Of a DNA stretch of 64,000 bases, positions 35,093 to 44,279 are shown piece by piece. How positions within the stretch are numbered: the stretch's first letter is position 1; every line of letters starts with the position of its first letter. The position numbers and the translations under genes were made by a program. The DNA comes from UBA3910 sp002391465 (lineage in GTDB: Bacteria > Bacillota > Limnochordia > Darwinibacteriales > Darwinibacteriaceae), in the NCBI GenBank assembly GCA_030054835.1, contig JASGVS010000043.1:62001-126000 (forward strand), written 5' to 3'. A model generated the notes under the pieces. The model made no database searches. It saw only the letters and a program-made list of their open reading frames with translations, and was not told the origin of the DNA.

Positions 35093-36214
35093 ATGCCAAA
35101 CGTCGTTATACTTGGATCAACAGGCTCAATCGGAACTCAAACCCTCGAAGTGATCAGGTATCTGCCCGAATTTAAAGTTCTGGGCCTGGCTGCAGGGTCC
35201 AACTACGAACTTTTGCGTTCCCAAATTGCAGAGTTTAAGCCCGCCTTTGCCAGCATTGATAACGAAAGCTATGCTAGGGCACTGCGGGAAGAGTTTTCTC
35301 TGCCTGTCTATGCTGATTCGGACCACCTCTGCGCTATGGCCGCAGATCCACGGGCTGACGTTGTAGTGGTTGCCCTAGTCGGTGCGATAGGCTTAAAACC
35401 GACTTTAGCGGCACTTGAAGCAGGGAAGAGGGTTGCCCTGGCCAACAAGGAAACACTGGTTGCCGGGGGACACCTGGTTATGCAGTACCGGGAACAGATT
35501 ATACCCATCGATTCGGAACACAGTGCCCTCTGGCAGTGCTTCTACGGTCGGGAGCGGGACCAGGTTGACAAAATCGTGTTAACGGCGTCAGGTGGCCCTT
35601 TCCGTAAATTCAAAGGTTCTTTAGAGACGGTAACAGTTGAACAAGCCCTTGCCCATCCAAGTTGGGATATGGGTAGCAAAATTACGATTGACTCGGCGAC
35701 GCTGATGAATAAGGGATTGGAAGTGATAGAAGCCCACTGGCTCTTTGACTTTCCCTATGACCGTATAGAGGTTATCATCCACCCGGAAAGCATCATCCAC
35801 TCCATGCTCCGTTTGCGGGATGGTGCGCTAATAGCCCATCTGGGCACGACAGACATGCGTTTGCCCATTCAATATTCTCTGACGTATCCCTCTGTTGTAC
35901 CTTCCCAGGTAGAGCCATTGGATTTGGCCGGAGTGGGTTCGCTGCACTTTGAGGAAGTGGATCACAAGCGGTTTCCCAGCCTCCAATTGGCCTACCGAGC
36001 AGGTTGCCATGGGGGCGCCCAACCCATAGCCCTCAATGCGGCTAACGAAATTGCGGTAAGTGCCTTTCTACAGGGGGAGATAAAGTTTACGCAGATTCCG
36101 CAGCTGGTGGAAGAAGTTATGGGAAGCTTTACAGACAAATCATTTCCAAGCTTAGAAGAGATACTAGCTGTAGACCGGGAAGCCCGGGAACGAGCCCGCG
36201 AGTGGATCGGTTAG
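35093..36214 (+). CDS. dxr: 1-deoxy-D-xylulose 5-phosphate reductoisomerase
   Basis: Second step of the MEP isoprenoid pathway. The NADPH-binding GSTGSIGTQTLEV opens the protein; LANKETLVAGG, DSEHSALWQCF, the flexible-loop region HPSWDMGSKITIDSATLMNKG, and HPESIIHSMLRL are all visible. The 373 residues are normal. With ispG two genes downstream, part of the MEP pathway is clustered here. Confidence 0.96.
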   Translation: MPNVVILGSTGSIGTQTLEVIRYLPEFKVLGLAAGSNYELLRSQIAEFKPAFASIDNESYARALREEFSLPVYADSDHLCAMAADPRADVVVVALVGAIGLKPTLAALEAGKRVALANKETLVAGGHLVMQYREQIIPIDSEHSALWQCFYGRERDQVDKIVLTASGGPFRKFKGSLETVTVEQALAHPSWDMGSKITIDSATLMNKGLEVIEAHWLFDFPYDRIEVIIHPESIIHSMLRLRDGALIAHLGTTDMRLPIQYSLTYPSVVPSQVEPLDLAGVGSLHFEEVDHKRFPSLQLAYRAGCHGGAQPIALNAANEIAVSAFLQGEIKFTQIPQLVEEVMGSFTDKSFPSLEEILAVDREARERAREWIG

Positions 36215-36230
36215 AAAGGATGTTGCATAC

Positions 36231-37271
36231 ATGCTGACTCTCATTACCTTCGTCCTGGTGTTCGGGACGATCGTATTTTTCCACGAACTTGGCCATTACA
36301 TTGCTGCTAAGTTGGCAGGAATTCGGGTTGAAGAATTTGCTTTAGGCTTTGGACCAAGTATCGGCAACTGGCAGGGGAAGGAAACCCTATATTCCCTGCG
36401 TCTTTTTCCCTTAGGCGGTTTTGTACGTATGGCGGGAATGGACGAAATGTTATTAGATGACGATGAAAATGATTTGCTTGACGAAGATGATCCGGGTAGT
36501 TTTGAGAACAAGAGTCTGCCCTGGCGTTTGGGGACCATTGCCGCCGGGCCCCTGATGAACTTTGTCTTGGCGATAATTCTGTTTGCTGCCTATTTCATGT
36601 TTGTTGTTATGCCCCCCAAAATCAGTGTGGTTGAGCCGGGTTCACCGGCTGCCATAGCCGGTTTTCTTCCCGGTGATGTGGTTTCGTCCGTTAACGGGGA
36701 GGCAGTGCATGACACGGACCGCATTATTGACCTTATTGTTGCATCGCCCGGTAAGGAAATGGAGTTTGTTGTCAAACGGAATGGCCAAAATGTTACACTG
36801 GCAGTGATCCCCCTTGATGAGGGTGGAGAAGGGAAGATTGGTGTGGCAATCGAAATTGCCAAACCCCGCTATCCCTTCTTGGTCAGTGCTCGGGCGGCCG
36901 TTACCCGGACCTGGGACGTGACGAAGCAAATGGTTGTTGAACTCAGCCGCATAGTCACAGGCAAGCAGAAGGCTGACCTATCTGGGCCCATTGGCATCGC
37001 CCAACTTGTGGGAGAAACTGCCCGGCAGGGCTTTGCGGACGTACTCCTGTTGGCTATTCTTCTGAGCATCAACCTCGGTTTGCTCAATCTGCTGCCCGTT
37101 CCGGTGCTGGATGGGGGTTGGCTTGTGATTCTCGTGGTTGAAGCGCTCCGGGGCAGGCCCCTCTCAGCCAAGGCCAGGGGTATTGTACAGTTTATTGGGC
37201 TGGCCTTCTTAGTTGGCCTGATGATTTTTGCCACGTTCAAGGATATAACCCGTTTAAATTTCTTTTCATAG
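36231..37271 (+). CDS. rseP: Site-2 metalloprotease RseP/RasP
   Basis: Intramembrane zinc protease that cleaves anti-sigma factors and signal-peptide remnants. The metal-binding HELGH is in FFHELGHYIAAK (about residues 18-29); a single PDZ domain spans about 125-195 (VEPGSPAAIAGFLPGDVV); the second metal motif is in NLLPVPVLDGG. Four transmembrane segments are expected. An acidic insertion (DDDENDLLDEDDP) follows the first part. The 346 residues match Gram-positive members. Confidence 0.95.
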   Translation: MLTLITFVLVFGTIVFFHELGHYIAAKLAGIRVEEFALGFGPSIGNWQGKETLYSLRLFPLGGFVRMAGMDEMLLDDDENDLLDEDDPGSFENKSLPWRLGTIAAGPLMNFVLAIILFAAYFMFVVMPPKISVVEPGSPAAIAGFLPGDVVSSVNGEAVHDTDRIIDLIVASPGKEMEFVVKRNGQNVTLAVIPLDEGGEGKIGVAIEIAKPRYPFLVSARAAVTRTWDVTKQMVVELSRIVTGKQKADLSGPIGIAQLVGETARQGFADVLLLAILLSINLGLLNLLPVPVLDGGWLVILVVEALRGRPLSAKARGIVQFIGLAFLVGLMIFATFKDITRLNFFS

Positions 37272-37283
37272 GAAGTGAAAAAG

Positions 37284-38354
37284 ATGCGTTCTAAAACACG
37301 CCAAGTCCGGGTTGGCAATCTAAAAATCGGTGGGGGCGCACCCATTGTTGTGCAGTCCATGACCAATACCGATACACGGAACGTACAAGCTACGCTGGCA
37401 CAGATTCAGGCGTTAAGCGAAGCGGGCTGTGAACTGGTAAGGGTAGCTGTTCCCGATCGGAAAGCTGCTGACGCCTTACCGGAGCTGGTCAAGCATTCGC
37501 CACTGCCGCTTGTGGCGGACATCCATTTTGACTATCGTTTGGCCCTAGCTGCCATTGATGCTGGCGTAGCTAAGCTGCGCCTTAACCCGGGCAACATCGG
37601 TGCACGGGAACGGGTGCAGTCTGTGGTTGCGGCGGCCAAAGAACGTTCTGTTCCCATCCGTATCGGTGTGAACTCGGGCTCCATCGCCCAGCACCTGCTC
37701 GATCGTTACGGGCGCACCGCCCCGGCTATGGTGGAAAGCGCCTTAGAGCATATTACCATATTCGAAGATCTGGGCTTTTACGATATTGTCGTTTCCCTTA
37801 AGGCTTCCGATATTCCCCTCACCCTGGCCGCCTACGAACAGTTGAGTGCCAAGGTTGATTACCCCCTCCATCTAGGTATCACTGAGGCGGGTACTCAATG
37901 GTTCGGTACCATTAAGTCGGCCGCGGGTATCGGTGCGCTCCTCATGCGCGGCCTGGGCGATACCTTGAGGGTCTCGTTGACAGCGGATCCGGTGGAGGAA
38001 GTTAAGGTGGCTTGGGCAATTCTTTCCGCCTGTGGTCTAAGGCAGAGGGGCCCCGTCTTCATTTCTTGTCCCACCTGCGGAAGGACGGAGATAGATTTAG
38101 AAGGAATAGCCATCGAGGTGGAGAAACGTTTAGGTGATTTTCCTCTGCCTATCACGATTGCTGTTATGGGTTGTATCGTGAACGGACCCGGGGAGGCAAG
38201 CCATGCTGACCTGGGTATTACAGGGGGCAACGGCGTGGGAATCATATTCCGCCACGGCAAACTGCTGCGCCGAGTGCCGGAGGAAGATCTTGTTGATGAA
38301 TTAGTTGCTGAAGCTTACAAACTGCTTGAGGAAGATGGTGAAGTATCATGTTAA
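37284..38354 (+). CDS. ispG: 4-hydroxy-3-methylbut-2-enyl diphosphate synthase (IspG)
   Basis: Penultimate MEP pathway enzyme, a 4Fe-4S protein. The TIM barrel shows APIVVQSMTNTDTR, VADIHFDYRLAL and LRLNPGNIG; the cluster-binding cysteines are in SCPTCGRTEID and GCIVNGPGEA. The GTG at 37275 is in frame, but ATG 37284 lies 8 bases after AGGAAG and is preferred. The stop overlaps proS. The protein is about 356 residues, the short Bacillota form. Confidence 0.95.
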   Translation: MRSKTRQVRVGNLKIGGGAPIVVQSMTNTDTRNVQATLAQIQALSEAGCELVRVAVPDRKAADALPELVKHSPLPLVADIHFDYRLALAAIDAGVAKLRLNPGNIGARERVQSVVAAAKERSVPIRIGVNSGSIAQHLLDRYGRTAPAMVESALEHITIFEDLGFYDIVVSLKASDIPLTLAAYEQLSAKVDYPLHLGITEAGTQWFGTIKSAAGIGALLMRGLGDTLRVSLTADPVEEVKVAWAILSACGLRQRGPVFISCPTCGRTEIDLEGIAIEVEKRLGDFPLPITIAVMGCIVNGPGEASHADLGITGGNGVGIIFRHGKLLRRVPEEDLVDELVAEAYKLLEEDGEVSC

Positions 38355-40060
38355 TGTCACAGCTTTATTCCCCCACGCTAAGGGAGACACCGGCGGAGGC
38401 GGAGATAGTCAGCCACCAACTCATGCTGCGGGCTGGGCTTTTGCGCCGTGCCGCTGCTGGGGTTTATACATATCTACCCTTGGGGCTGCGGGCAATCCGT
38501 AAGGTTGAGCAGATTATTAGGGAAGAAATGGACGCAATTGGAGGACAAGAAGTGCTCCTGCCCATCGTCCAGCCAGCCGAGCTCTGGCAGGAGTCGGGAC
38601 GTTGGAACGAATACGGGGCGGAGATGTTCCGCGTGAACGATCGGCATGGGCGTCAGTTCTGCCTCGGGCCAACCCATGAGGAGATCGTAACCGCATTGGT
38701 TCGCTCCGAGGTACGCTCCTACCGCCAGCTGCCCCTGCGTCTGTATCAAATCCAGAACAAATACAGGGATGAGATCAGGCCCCGTTTTGGTCTAATGCGC
38801 GGCCGTGAGTTCATTATGAAGGACATGTATTCATTTGATCGGGACGAAGCTGGCTTGGATGAAAGTTATCGTCTGGCCTTCGATGCTTATAAGCGGATAT
38901 TTGCCCGCTGTGGGGTGGATGCGGTTCCGGTAGAAGCTGACTCCGGCGCCATTGGGGGAGATGTGACCCACGAGTTTATGGTCCTGGCTGACTCAGGCGA
39001 GGATCTGGTTCTGCATTGTGAGAGCTGCGGCTACGCAGCAAACGTTGAACGGGCAGAAGGGGTGCCCTCTGAAAAGGTAGATGCAGAAGGGCAGTGGGCG
39101 GACTGTGAAGAGGTAGCCACACCCGGTGCTTCTACCATTGATCAAATCACCGCTTTTTTGAACGTGGAAGCAAAGGACTGCATTAAGACGCTGATTTATA
39201 AGGCGGACGGCAAACCCGTCGCTGTCCTGGTCCGTGGTGATCATAACCTCAATGAGATTAAGTTCCAGAAACTGCTCAAGTGCGATGTGCTTGAGTTGGC
39301 AGATGAAGAAACCATATATTCGGTTACTGGAGGCCCCTTAGGCTTTAGTGGGCCCGTTGGTTTGGAAATCCCCCTATACGCGGATTATGCTGTGGGACGC
39401 ATGGTGAATGCAGTTGCAGGGGCAAACAAGGCTGACTATCATATTATCAACGTCAATTTGGACCGCGACTTTTCCATTAAGCTGTTTGCCGATCTGCGCC
39501 TGATCGAGCCAGGCGATCCCTGTCCTCGCTGCGGCGCAGCGCTTAAGGGTGCCCGGGGAATCGAAGTGGGCCAAGTGTTCAAATTGGGGACTAAATACTC
39601 CGAGGCTCTCCGTGCCACTTTCCTGCAGGACACAGGGGAAGAAACACCCTTTGTGATGGGCTGCTATGGCATTGGGGTGGGCCGCACGGTTGCTGCCGTA
39701 ATCGAGCAAAATAACGATGAAGACGGTATTATCTGGCCAATAAGTATTGCTCCCTATCAGGTCATTGTGGTACCCATCAGCGCCAAGGACCCTGCCCAGG
39801 CGGAAGCGGCTGAGGATATCTACAGGCGTCTCCAACAGGCGGGTGTGGAGGTGGTACTCGATGATCGGGACGAGCGGCCCGGTGTGAAGTTCAAGGACGC
39901 CGATTTAATTGGCTTTCCCATCAGGATCAACGTGGGGCCAAGGTCGCTGCAGAGCGGAAACGCCGAGGTTGTATTGCGCCGCAGCAAGGAAAAAACGGAA
40001 GTACCCTTAGACGACATTGTTTCCTACATTGAAAGGATAATAAAGGACGGCGATCAGTAG
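38348..40060 (+). CDS. proS: Prolyl-tRNA synthetase (bacterial type)
   Basis: Class II synthetase of 570 residues with the YbaK-like editing domain inserted at about 230-385 (AFLNVEAKDCIKTLIYK). Class II motif 1 and motif 2 regions are visible (YTYLPLGLRAIRKVEQIIREE in two parts; KYRDEIRPRFGLMRGREF). Motif 3 is GCYGIGVGRTVAA. The C-terminal anticodon-binding domain follows. The ATG at 38348 overlaps the end of ispG. No T-box leader is possible upstream because the genes overlap. Confidence 0.96.
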   Translation: MLMSQLYSPTLRETPAEAEIVSHQLMLRAGLLRRAAAGVYTYLPLGLRAIRKVEQIIREEMDAIGGQEVLLPIVQPAELWQESGRWNEYGAEMFRVNDRHGRQFCLGPTHEEIVTALVRSEVRSYRQLPLRLYQIQNKYRDEIRPRFGLMRGREFIMKDMYSFDRDEAGLDESYRLAFDAYKRIFARCGVDAVPVEADSGAIGGDVTHEFMVLADSGEDLVLHCESCGYAANVERAEGVPSEKVDAEGQWADCEEVATPGASTIDQITAFLNVEAKDCIKTLIYKADGKPVAVLVRGDHNLNEIKFQKLLKCDVLELADEETIYSVTGGPLGFSGPVGLEIPLYADYAVGRMVNAVAGANKADYHIINVNLDRDFSIKLFADLRLIEPGDPCPRCGAALKGARGIEVGQVFKLGTKYSEALRATFLQDTGEETPFVMGCYGIGVGRTVAAVIEQNNDEDGIIWPISIAPYQVIVVPISAKDPAQAEAAEDIYRRLQQAGVEVVLDDRDERPGVKFKDADLIGFPIRINVGPRSLQSGNAEVVLRRSKEKTEVPLDDIVSYIERIIKDGDQ

Positions 40061-40698
40061 TGAGTGTGGCGGCCATTGTTCCTGCATACAACGAAGAACG
40101 GACGGTAGGAGTGGTCTTAGAGACCCTCCTCAACTGTCCATCTGTAGATGAAGTTATTCTAGTAAACGATGGATCCACCGATGGTACTGCTCAGGTAGGT
40201 TCGAACTACCCTGTTACTGTTGTGAACCTGGAGGTAAACCTCGGGAAGGGCGGTGCCATGAAGGCGGGTGCGGGTCAAACGGACTGCGATGTATTAGTCT
40301 TCATTGACGCGGATCTGGTTGGTCTGCGCACCGAACACGTAGAAGCGCTGCTCCAGCCAGTGTTATCAGGCCTGACCGAGATGAGTATCGGTGTCTTTTC
40401 CGATGGCCGCCCATCCACCGATTTAGCCCAGAAGCTTGCTCCGTCCCTATCAGGGCAGCGGGCAGTTACCAAAGCCCTGTTTAACCAGGTGCCCCACTTG
40501 GAGGAAAGCCGCTACGGAGTGGAGGTAGCCTTGACCCGCTACGCCGAACGGCACGGTGTGGAAATTGCCAAGGTGCCCCTACCGGCCCTGTCCCAAATTG
40601 TAAAGGAAGAGAAATTGGGTTTTGCTAAAGGGCTGAAGGCTAGAATGGAGATGTACAAAGACATTATCAAGTCGTTGGCAGATGTAGACGGCGAATAA
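40060..40698 (+). CDS. Family 2 glycosyltransferase
   Basis: The GT-A fold signature opens the protein: AAIVPAYNEERTVGVVL, then VNDGSTDGTAQV, NLGKGGAMKAG and the metal-binding FIDADLVGL, as in dolichol-phosphate-mannose synthase-like GT2 enzymes. The 212 residues are short and lack membrane helices, so it is a cytoplasmic single-domain enzyme; the acceptor is unknown. Its GTG start overlaps the proS stop. It sits between proS and polC, which are usually adjacent in Bacillota. Confidence 0.88.
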   Translation: MSVAAIVPAYNEERTVGVVLETLLNCPSVDEVILVNDGSTDGTAQVGSNYPVTVVNLEVNLGKGGAMKAGAGQTDCDVLVFIDADLVGLRTEHVEALLQPVLSGLTEMSIGVFSDGRPSTDLAQKLAPSLSGQRAVTKALFNQVPHLEESRYGVEVALTRYAERHGVEIAKVPLPALSQIVKEEKLGFAKGLKARMEMYKDIIKSLADVDGE

Positions 40699-40730
40699 TC
40701 GCTGAACGTTTGTGTTTGGGAGTGAGTCTT

Positions 40731-43700
40731 GTGCCATCATATTTCCTAAGACCTGAGAAAGACGACTTTTTGAGCTCACTGCACGGGGACCCCCTCCTTG
40801 CTGAAGTTTCAATCAAAGAAATCGGGATCGATCCAGAGCGCCACAAGTGGGTGTTTTTTTTGCGCGGAGCGCAGAAAGGAAGTGCCGAGCTGTGGGCTGA
40901 AGTGGCTGATGCTGTAAAAGCGGCAGTACCGGAAGTTGCGGAGGTTAGCTTTGTTTGGGAAGAAAAGGAGAGCGACGATTACTACCTGAGAAAGGCGATT
41001 GAGCAGGTAAATTCGATCCAGGTAGCAGCGGCCGCTGAAGCAAAAAATGGTAATGGAAATAACGGGAGCAATAACAACCGGGGACGAAATCGTGGACGTC
41101 GACGCAACCTGTTGGTTGATTCCATCCGGGGAGAAGCTGTACCCATTGCCGATTTGCAGGAAGAAGCCCCCGGCGTCGTCATTTTAGGTGAAGTGATAGA
41201 TTTCTCCAGCCGGACAACCCGCTCCGATTCGATACTGGTTATGTTTGACGTTTATGATGGAACGGATACACTCAGCTGTAAGGTGTTTGTCAATGACGCC
41301 GCCGATTTAACGCTGAAGACGGGCGATTGGGTGAAAGTCCGGGGAAACCTGCAGTTCCAACCCTTTGATAACCAACTTGCCCTAATGGTCCAGTCCGTCT
41401 GCATGGTAGAATCACCACCCGGGTTGAGCGATGATGCAATGGAAAAACGAGTTGAACTCCACCTTCATACCAAAATGAGCGGCCTTGATGGGGTAATCGA
41501 TGTTGACCAAGCGGTAGAGCTTGCTGCCTCGTTAGGCCACGATGCCATTGCCATAACGGACCATGGTGTGGTGCAGGCCTTTCCCGATGCCTACCGGGCA
41601 GGGAAGAAGCATGGGGTAAAGATCATATACGGTGTGGAAGGCTATTTGATAGACGACCCAGATTCCAGAGAACGGGGCTATCACATTGTCATTTTAGCCA
41701 AAAATCAGACTGGTTTGAAGAACCTTTATCGTCTGGTATCCGAATCGCACCTCAATTATTTCTACCATCGGCCCCGCATCCCCAGAGATCTCCTTAAACA
41801 GTACCGAGAGGGACTTATTTTAGGTTCGGCCTGTGAAGCGGGGGAGGTGTACCGTGCCATCCTGCAGCAAAGCCCGCAAGTGATGGAAATAGCCTCTTTC
41901 TATGATTATTTGGAAATTATGCCTTTGGAAAATAATGAGTTTCTGCTCAGTATGCCCTCGGAGGACATTAACGTTCGTACCAAAGAGGACCTCATTCGAA
42001 TTAATCAGCAGATCGTAATGTTAGGAGAGAGGCTTGGCATTCCGGTTGTGGCCACCGGTGACGCCCATTTCCTCCGACCGGAGGACAGCTTAGTCCGTTC
42101 TATCCTTTTGGCAGGTCACGGTTTTGCCGATGCTGAGCGGCAGGCCCCCCTCTTTTACCGGACAACCCAGGAGATGCTGGCGGAGTTCGCTTACTTAGGC
42201 CCAGAGAAGGCCCAGGAGGTTGTGGTGACCAATTCGCGCTTAATCGCGGCTCAGGTGGAGAATTTGTCCCCCGTACCCCAGGGACTCCATCCGCCCAAGA
42301 TTGAGAATGCAGATGTGATGCTGCACGAACTGACCTATGCCGGTGCCCACACAGTATACGGCCCTGATCTGCCGGAGATAGTACAAGCCCGGTTGGACCG
42401 GGAACTGAAGGCAATTACGGGTAATGGCTATGCTTCGCTGTATGTGATCGCCCACAAACTTGTAAAAAAATCTATGGATGAAGGCTATTTGGTGGGTTCC
42501 AGAGGTTCAGTCGGTTCTTCTTTGGTTGCTACCATGTGCGGTATTACCGAAGTGAATCCCCTGCCGCCCCATTACATCTGCGGCAGCTGCCATTGGACCG
42601 AGTTTTTTGTGAAAGGTGAGGTAGGCTGTGGGGTCGATCTGCCGCAGAAGGACTGTCCGGAATGCGGTGAGCTTCTGCAGCGCCATGGGTTTGAGATCCC
42701 CTTTGAGGTGTTCATGGGCTTCCACGGCGATAAAGTGCCCGATATCGATCTCAACTTCAGTGGTGATTACCAAGCGGAGATCCACAAGTACACGGAAGAG
42801 CTTTTGGGACAAGAAAACGTCTATCGAGCCGGGACCATCGGCACCCTAGCCGAACGCACCGCCTACGGCTTCATTATGAGCTTTTTAGAACAGACCCAAA
42901 TGACCAAGAGACCGGCGGAAGTGAACAGGTTAGTGAAAAAACTGACCGGTGTGCGGCGGACAACGGGTCAGCATCCAGGCGGTATGGTGGTTGTACCGCC
43001 GGAGATGGACATTTTAGACTTCACGCCCATCCAGTATCCGGCTAACGACTCGGCCAGTGGGACTATTACCACCCACTTTGAGTACCATGCCCTAGACGAC
43101 AGCCTGGTGAAGCTGGACATTCTTGGCCATGACGATCCTACCATGCTGCGTTTTCTTCAGGATTTGACTGGTGTGCCGGTTCTTGAGATAGACCTGGACG
43201 ATCCGGAAACCATGTGTTTGTTCTCCAGCCTAGACACTCTGGGTGTAACCGAGGAGGAGATTGGCACTTTCGTCGGAACGTTGGGAATTCCCGAGTTTGG
43301 TACCAGATTTGTCAGGCAGATGCTGACCGAGACCAAACCAAAAACCTTCAGCGACCTGATCCGCATCAGCGGTCTTTCCCACGGAACCAATGTCTGGACG
43401 AATAACGCCCAGGATTTGGTGAAAGCTGGGACGCTTACCTTAAGCGAAGTAATTGCCACCCGGGATGATATTATGACGTATCTGATGCTGATGGGATTGG
43501 AGGCGGGCGATGCCTTCCGCATTATGGAGCAGGTTCGCCGGGGTAGGGGGCTGACGGAAGAGGATGAGAAGCTGATGCGCAGTTTCAATGTCCCCGAATG
43601 GTATCTGGATTCCTGCAAGAAAATCAGTTACATGTTCCCTAAGGCCCATGCGGTCGCTTACGTCATGATGGCGTTTAGGATCGCTTATTTTAAAGTCCAT

Positions 43701-44159
43701 TATCCCCTCGCGTTCTACGCTGCATTGTTCTCGCTGCGCTCAGGTGAGTTCGACGCCCACCTGGTGTGCGCCGGAGAAGGCCGTATCCGCGCCGAGATTG
43801 AGACCATTAACGCCAAGGGCTTTGACGCCACAGCTCGGGAACGCTCTATGGTGACTCAGCTGGAGATTGTGTTGGAAGCCATGGTCCGGGGGATAAGGTT
43901 TTTGCCGGTGGATCTTTACAAATCGGACCAACAGCGTTTTCTCATTGAGGACGACGCCCTGCGTCCACCCTTGGCATCGCTCCAGGGTTTGGGTGTCAAT
44001 GCCGCTGCCAGAATAGCCCAGGCCAGGGAAGAAGGGGAATTTATCTCCATCGAAGACCTGCGCCAAAGATCTGGAATTACGAAAGCAGTGGTTGAGACCC
44101 TACGGGCACACGGGTGCCTGCAAGGCCTGCCCGAAACGAACCAATTGACACTTTTCTAG
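40731..44159 (+). CDS. polC: DNA polymerase III PolC-type alpha subunit lacking the exonuclease domain
   Basis: Replicative polymerase of Gram-positive type. Order: N-terminal domain (1-130), OB-fold (VVILGEVIDFSSRTTRSD onward), PHP domain from about residue 240 (VELHLHTKMSGLDG, AITDHGVVQAF), polymerase core with zinc finger (CGSCHW, CPECGE) and catalytic aspartates in VPDIDLNFSGDY, and the C-terminal duplex-binding tail ending in QLTLF. In B. subtilis a DnaQ-type exonuclease is inserted in the PHP domain; here GVEGYLIDDPDSRERG runs straight into YHIVILAKNQTGL (about 41630-41700) with no exonuclease motif. The protein is 1142 residues against about 1440. GTG 40731 follows GGGAGTGAG; TTG 40710 is an alternative. 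Confidence 0.95.
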   Translation: MPSYFLRPEKDDFLSSLHGDPLLAEVSIKEIGIDPERHKWVFFLRGAQKGSAELWAEVADAVKAAVPEVAEVSFVWEEKESDDYYLRKAIEQVNSIQVAAAAEAKNGNGNNGSNNNRGRNRGRRRNLLVDSIRGEAVPIADLQEEAPGVVILGEVIDFSSRTTRSDSILVMFDVYDGTDTLSCKVFVNDAADLTLKTGDWVKVRGNLQFQPFDNQLALMVQSVCMVESPPGLSDDAMEKRVELHLHTKMSGLDGVIDVDQAVELAASLGHDAIAITDHGVVQAFPDAYRAGKKHGVKIIYGVEGYLIDDPDSRERGYHIVILAKNQTGLKNLYRLVSESHLNYFYHRPRIPRDLLKQYREGLILGSACEAGEVYRAILQQSPQVMEIASFYDYLEIMPLENNEFLLSMPSEDINVRTKEDLIRINQQIVMLGERLGIPVVATGDAHFLRPEDSLVRSILLAGHGFADAERQAPLFYRTTQEMLAEFAYLGPEKAQEVVVTNSRLIAAQVENLSPVPQGLHPPKIENADVMLHELTYAGAHTVYGPDLPEIVQARLDRELKAITGNGYASLYVIAHKLVKKSMDEGYLVGSRGSVGSSLVATMCGITEVNPLPPHYICGSCHWTEFFVKGEVGCGVDLPQKDCPECGELLQRHGFEIPFEVFMGFHGDKVPDIDLNFSGDYQAEIHKYTEELLGQENVYRAGTIGTLAERTAYGFIMSFLEQTQMTKRPAEVNRLVKKLTGVRRTTGQHPGGMVVVPPEMDILDFTPIQYPANDSASGTITTHFEYHALDDSLVKLDILGHDDPTMLRFLQDLTGVPVLEIDLDDPETMCLFSSLDTLGVTEEEIGTFVGTLGIPEFGTRFVRQMLTETKPKTFSDLIRISGLSHGTNVWTNNAQDLVKAGTLTLSEVIATRDDIMTYLMLMGLEAGDAFRIMEQVRRGRGLTEEDEKLMRSFNVPEWYLDSCKKISYMFPKAHAVAYVMMAFRIAYFKVHYPLAFYAALFSLRSGEFDAHLVCAGEGRIRAEIETINAKGFDATARERSMVTQLEIVLEAMVRGIRFLPVDLYKSDQQRFLIEDDALRPPLASLQGLGVNAAARIAQAREEGEFISIEDLRQRSGITKAVVETLRAHGCLQGLPETNQLTLF

Positions 44160-44174
44160 ATTTTATGGTATAAT
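44145..44174 (+). promoter_or_regulatory. Consensus sigma-A promoter for the rimP-nusA operon
   Basis: Perfect hexamers TTGACA (44145-44150) and TATAAT (44169-44174) are separated by 18 bases. The -35 box overlaps the last codons of polC. It is the best promoter match in the window. Confidence 0.92.
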
Positions 44175-44186
44175 AAGGTGTGTTAA

Positions 44187-44241
44187 CTGAGGACTGGCCG
44201 GGAGAGTGGGATTTACCCACTCTTTTGACGTATAGCCTCAG
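44187..44241 (+). promoter_or_regulatory. Structured leader of the rimP-nusA operon
   Basis: CTGAGG (44187-44192) pairs with CCTCAG (44236-44241) and encloses a second hairpin, AGAGTGGG (44203-44210) with CCCACTCT (44216-44223), loop ATTTA, followed by TTT. The inner hairpin resembles a weak terminator, so transcription may be partly attenuated before rimP. No regulator can be named from the sequence. Confidence 0.55.
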
Positions 44242-44279
44242 AAAACAGTACCAAGATTCTAAAGGGGCGGCTGTAAATA

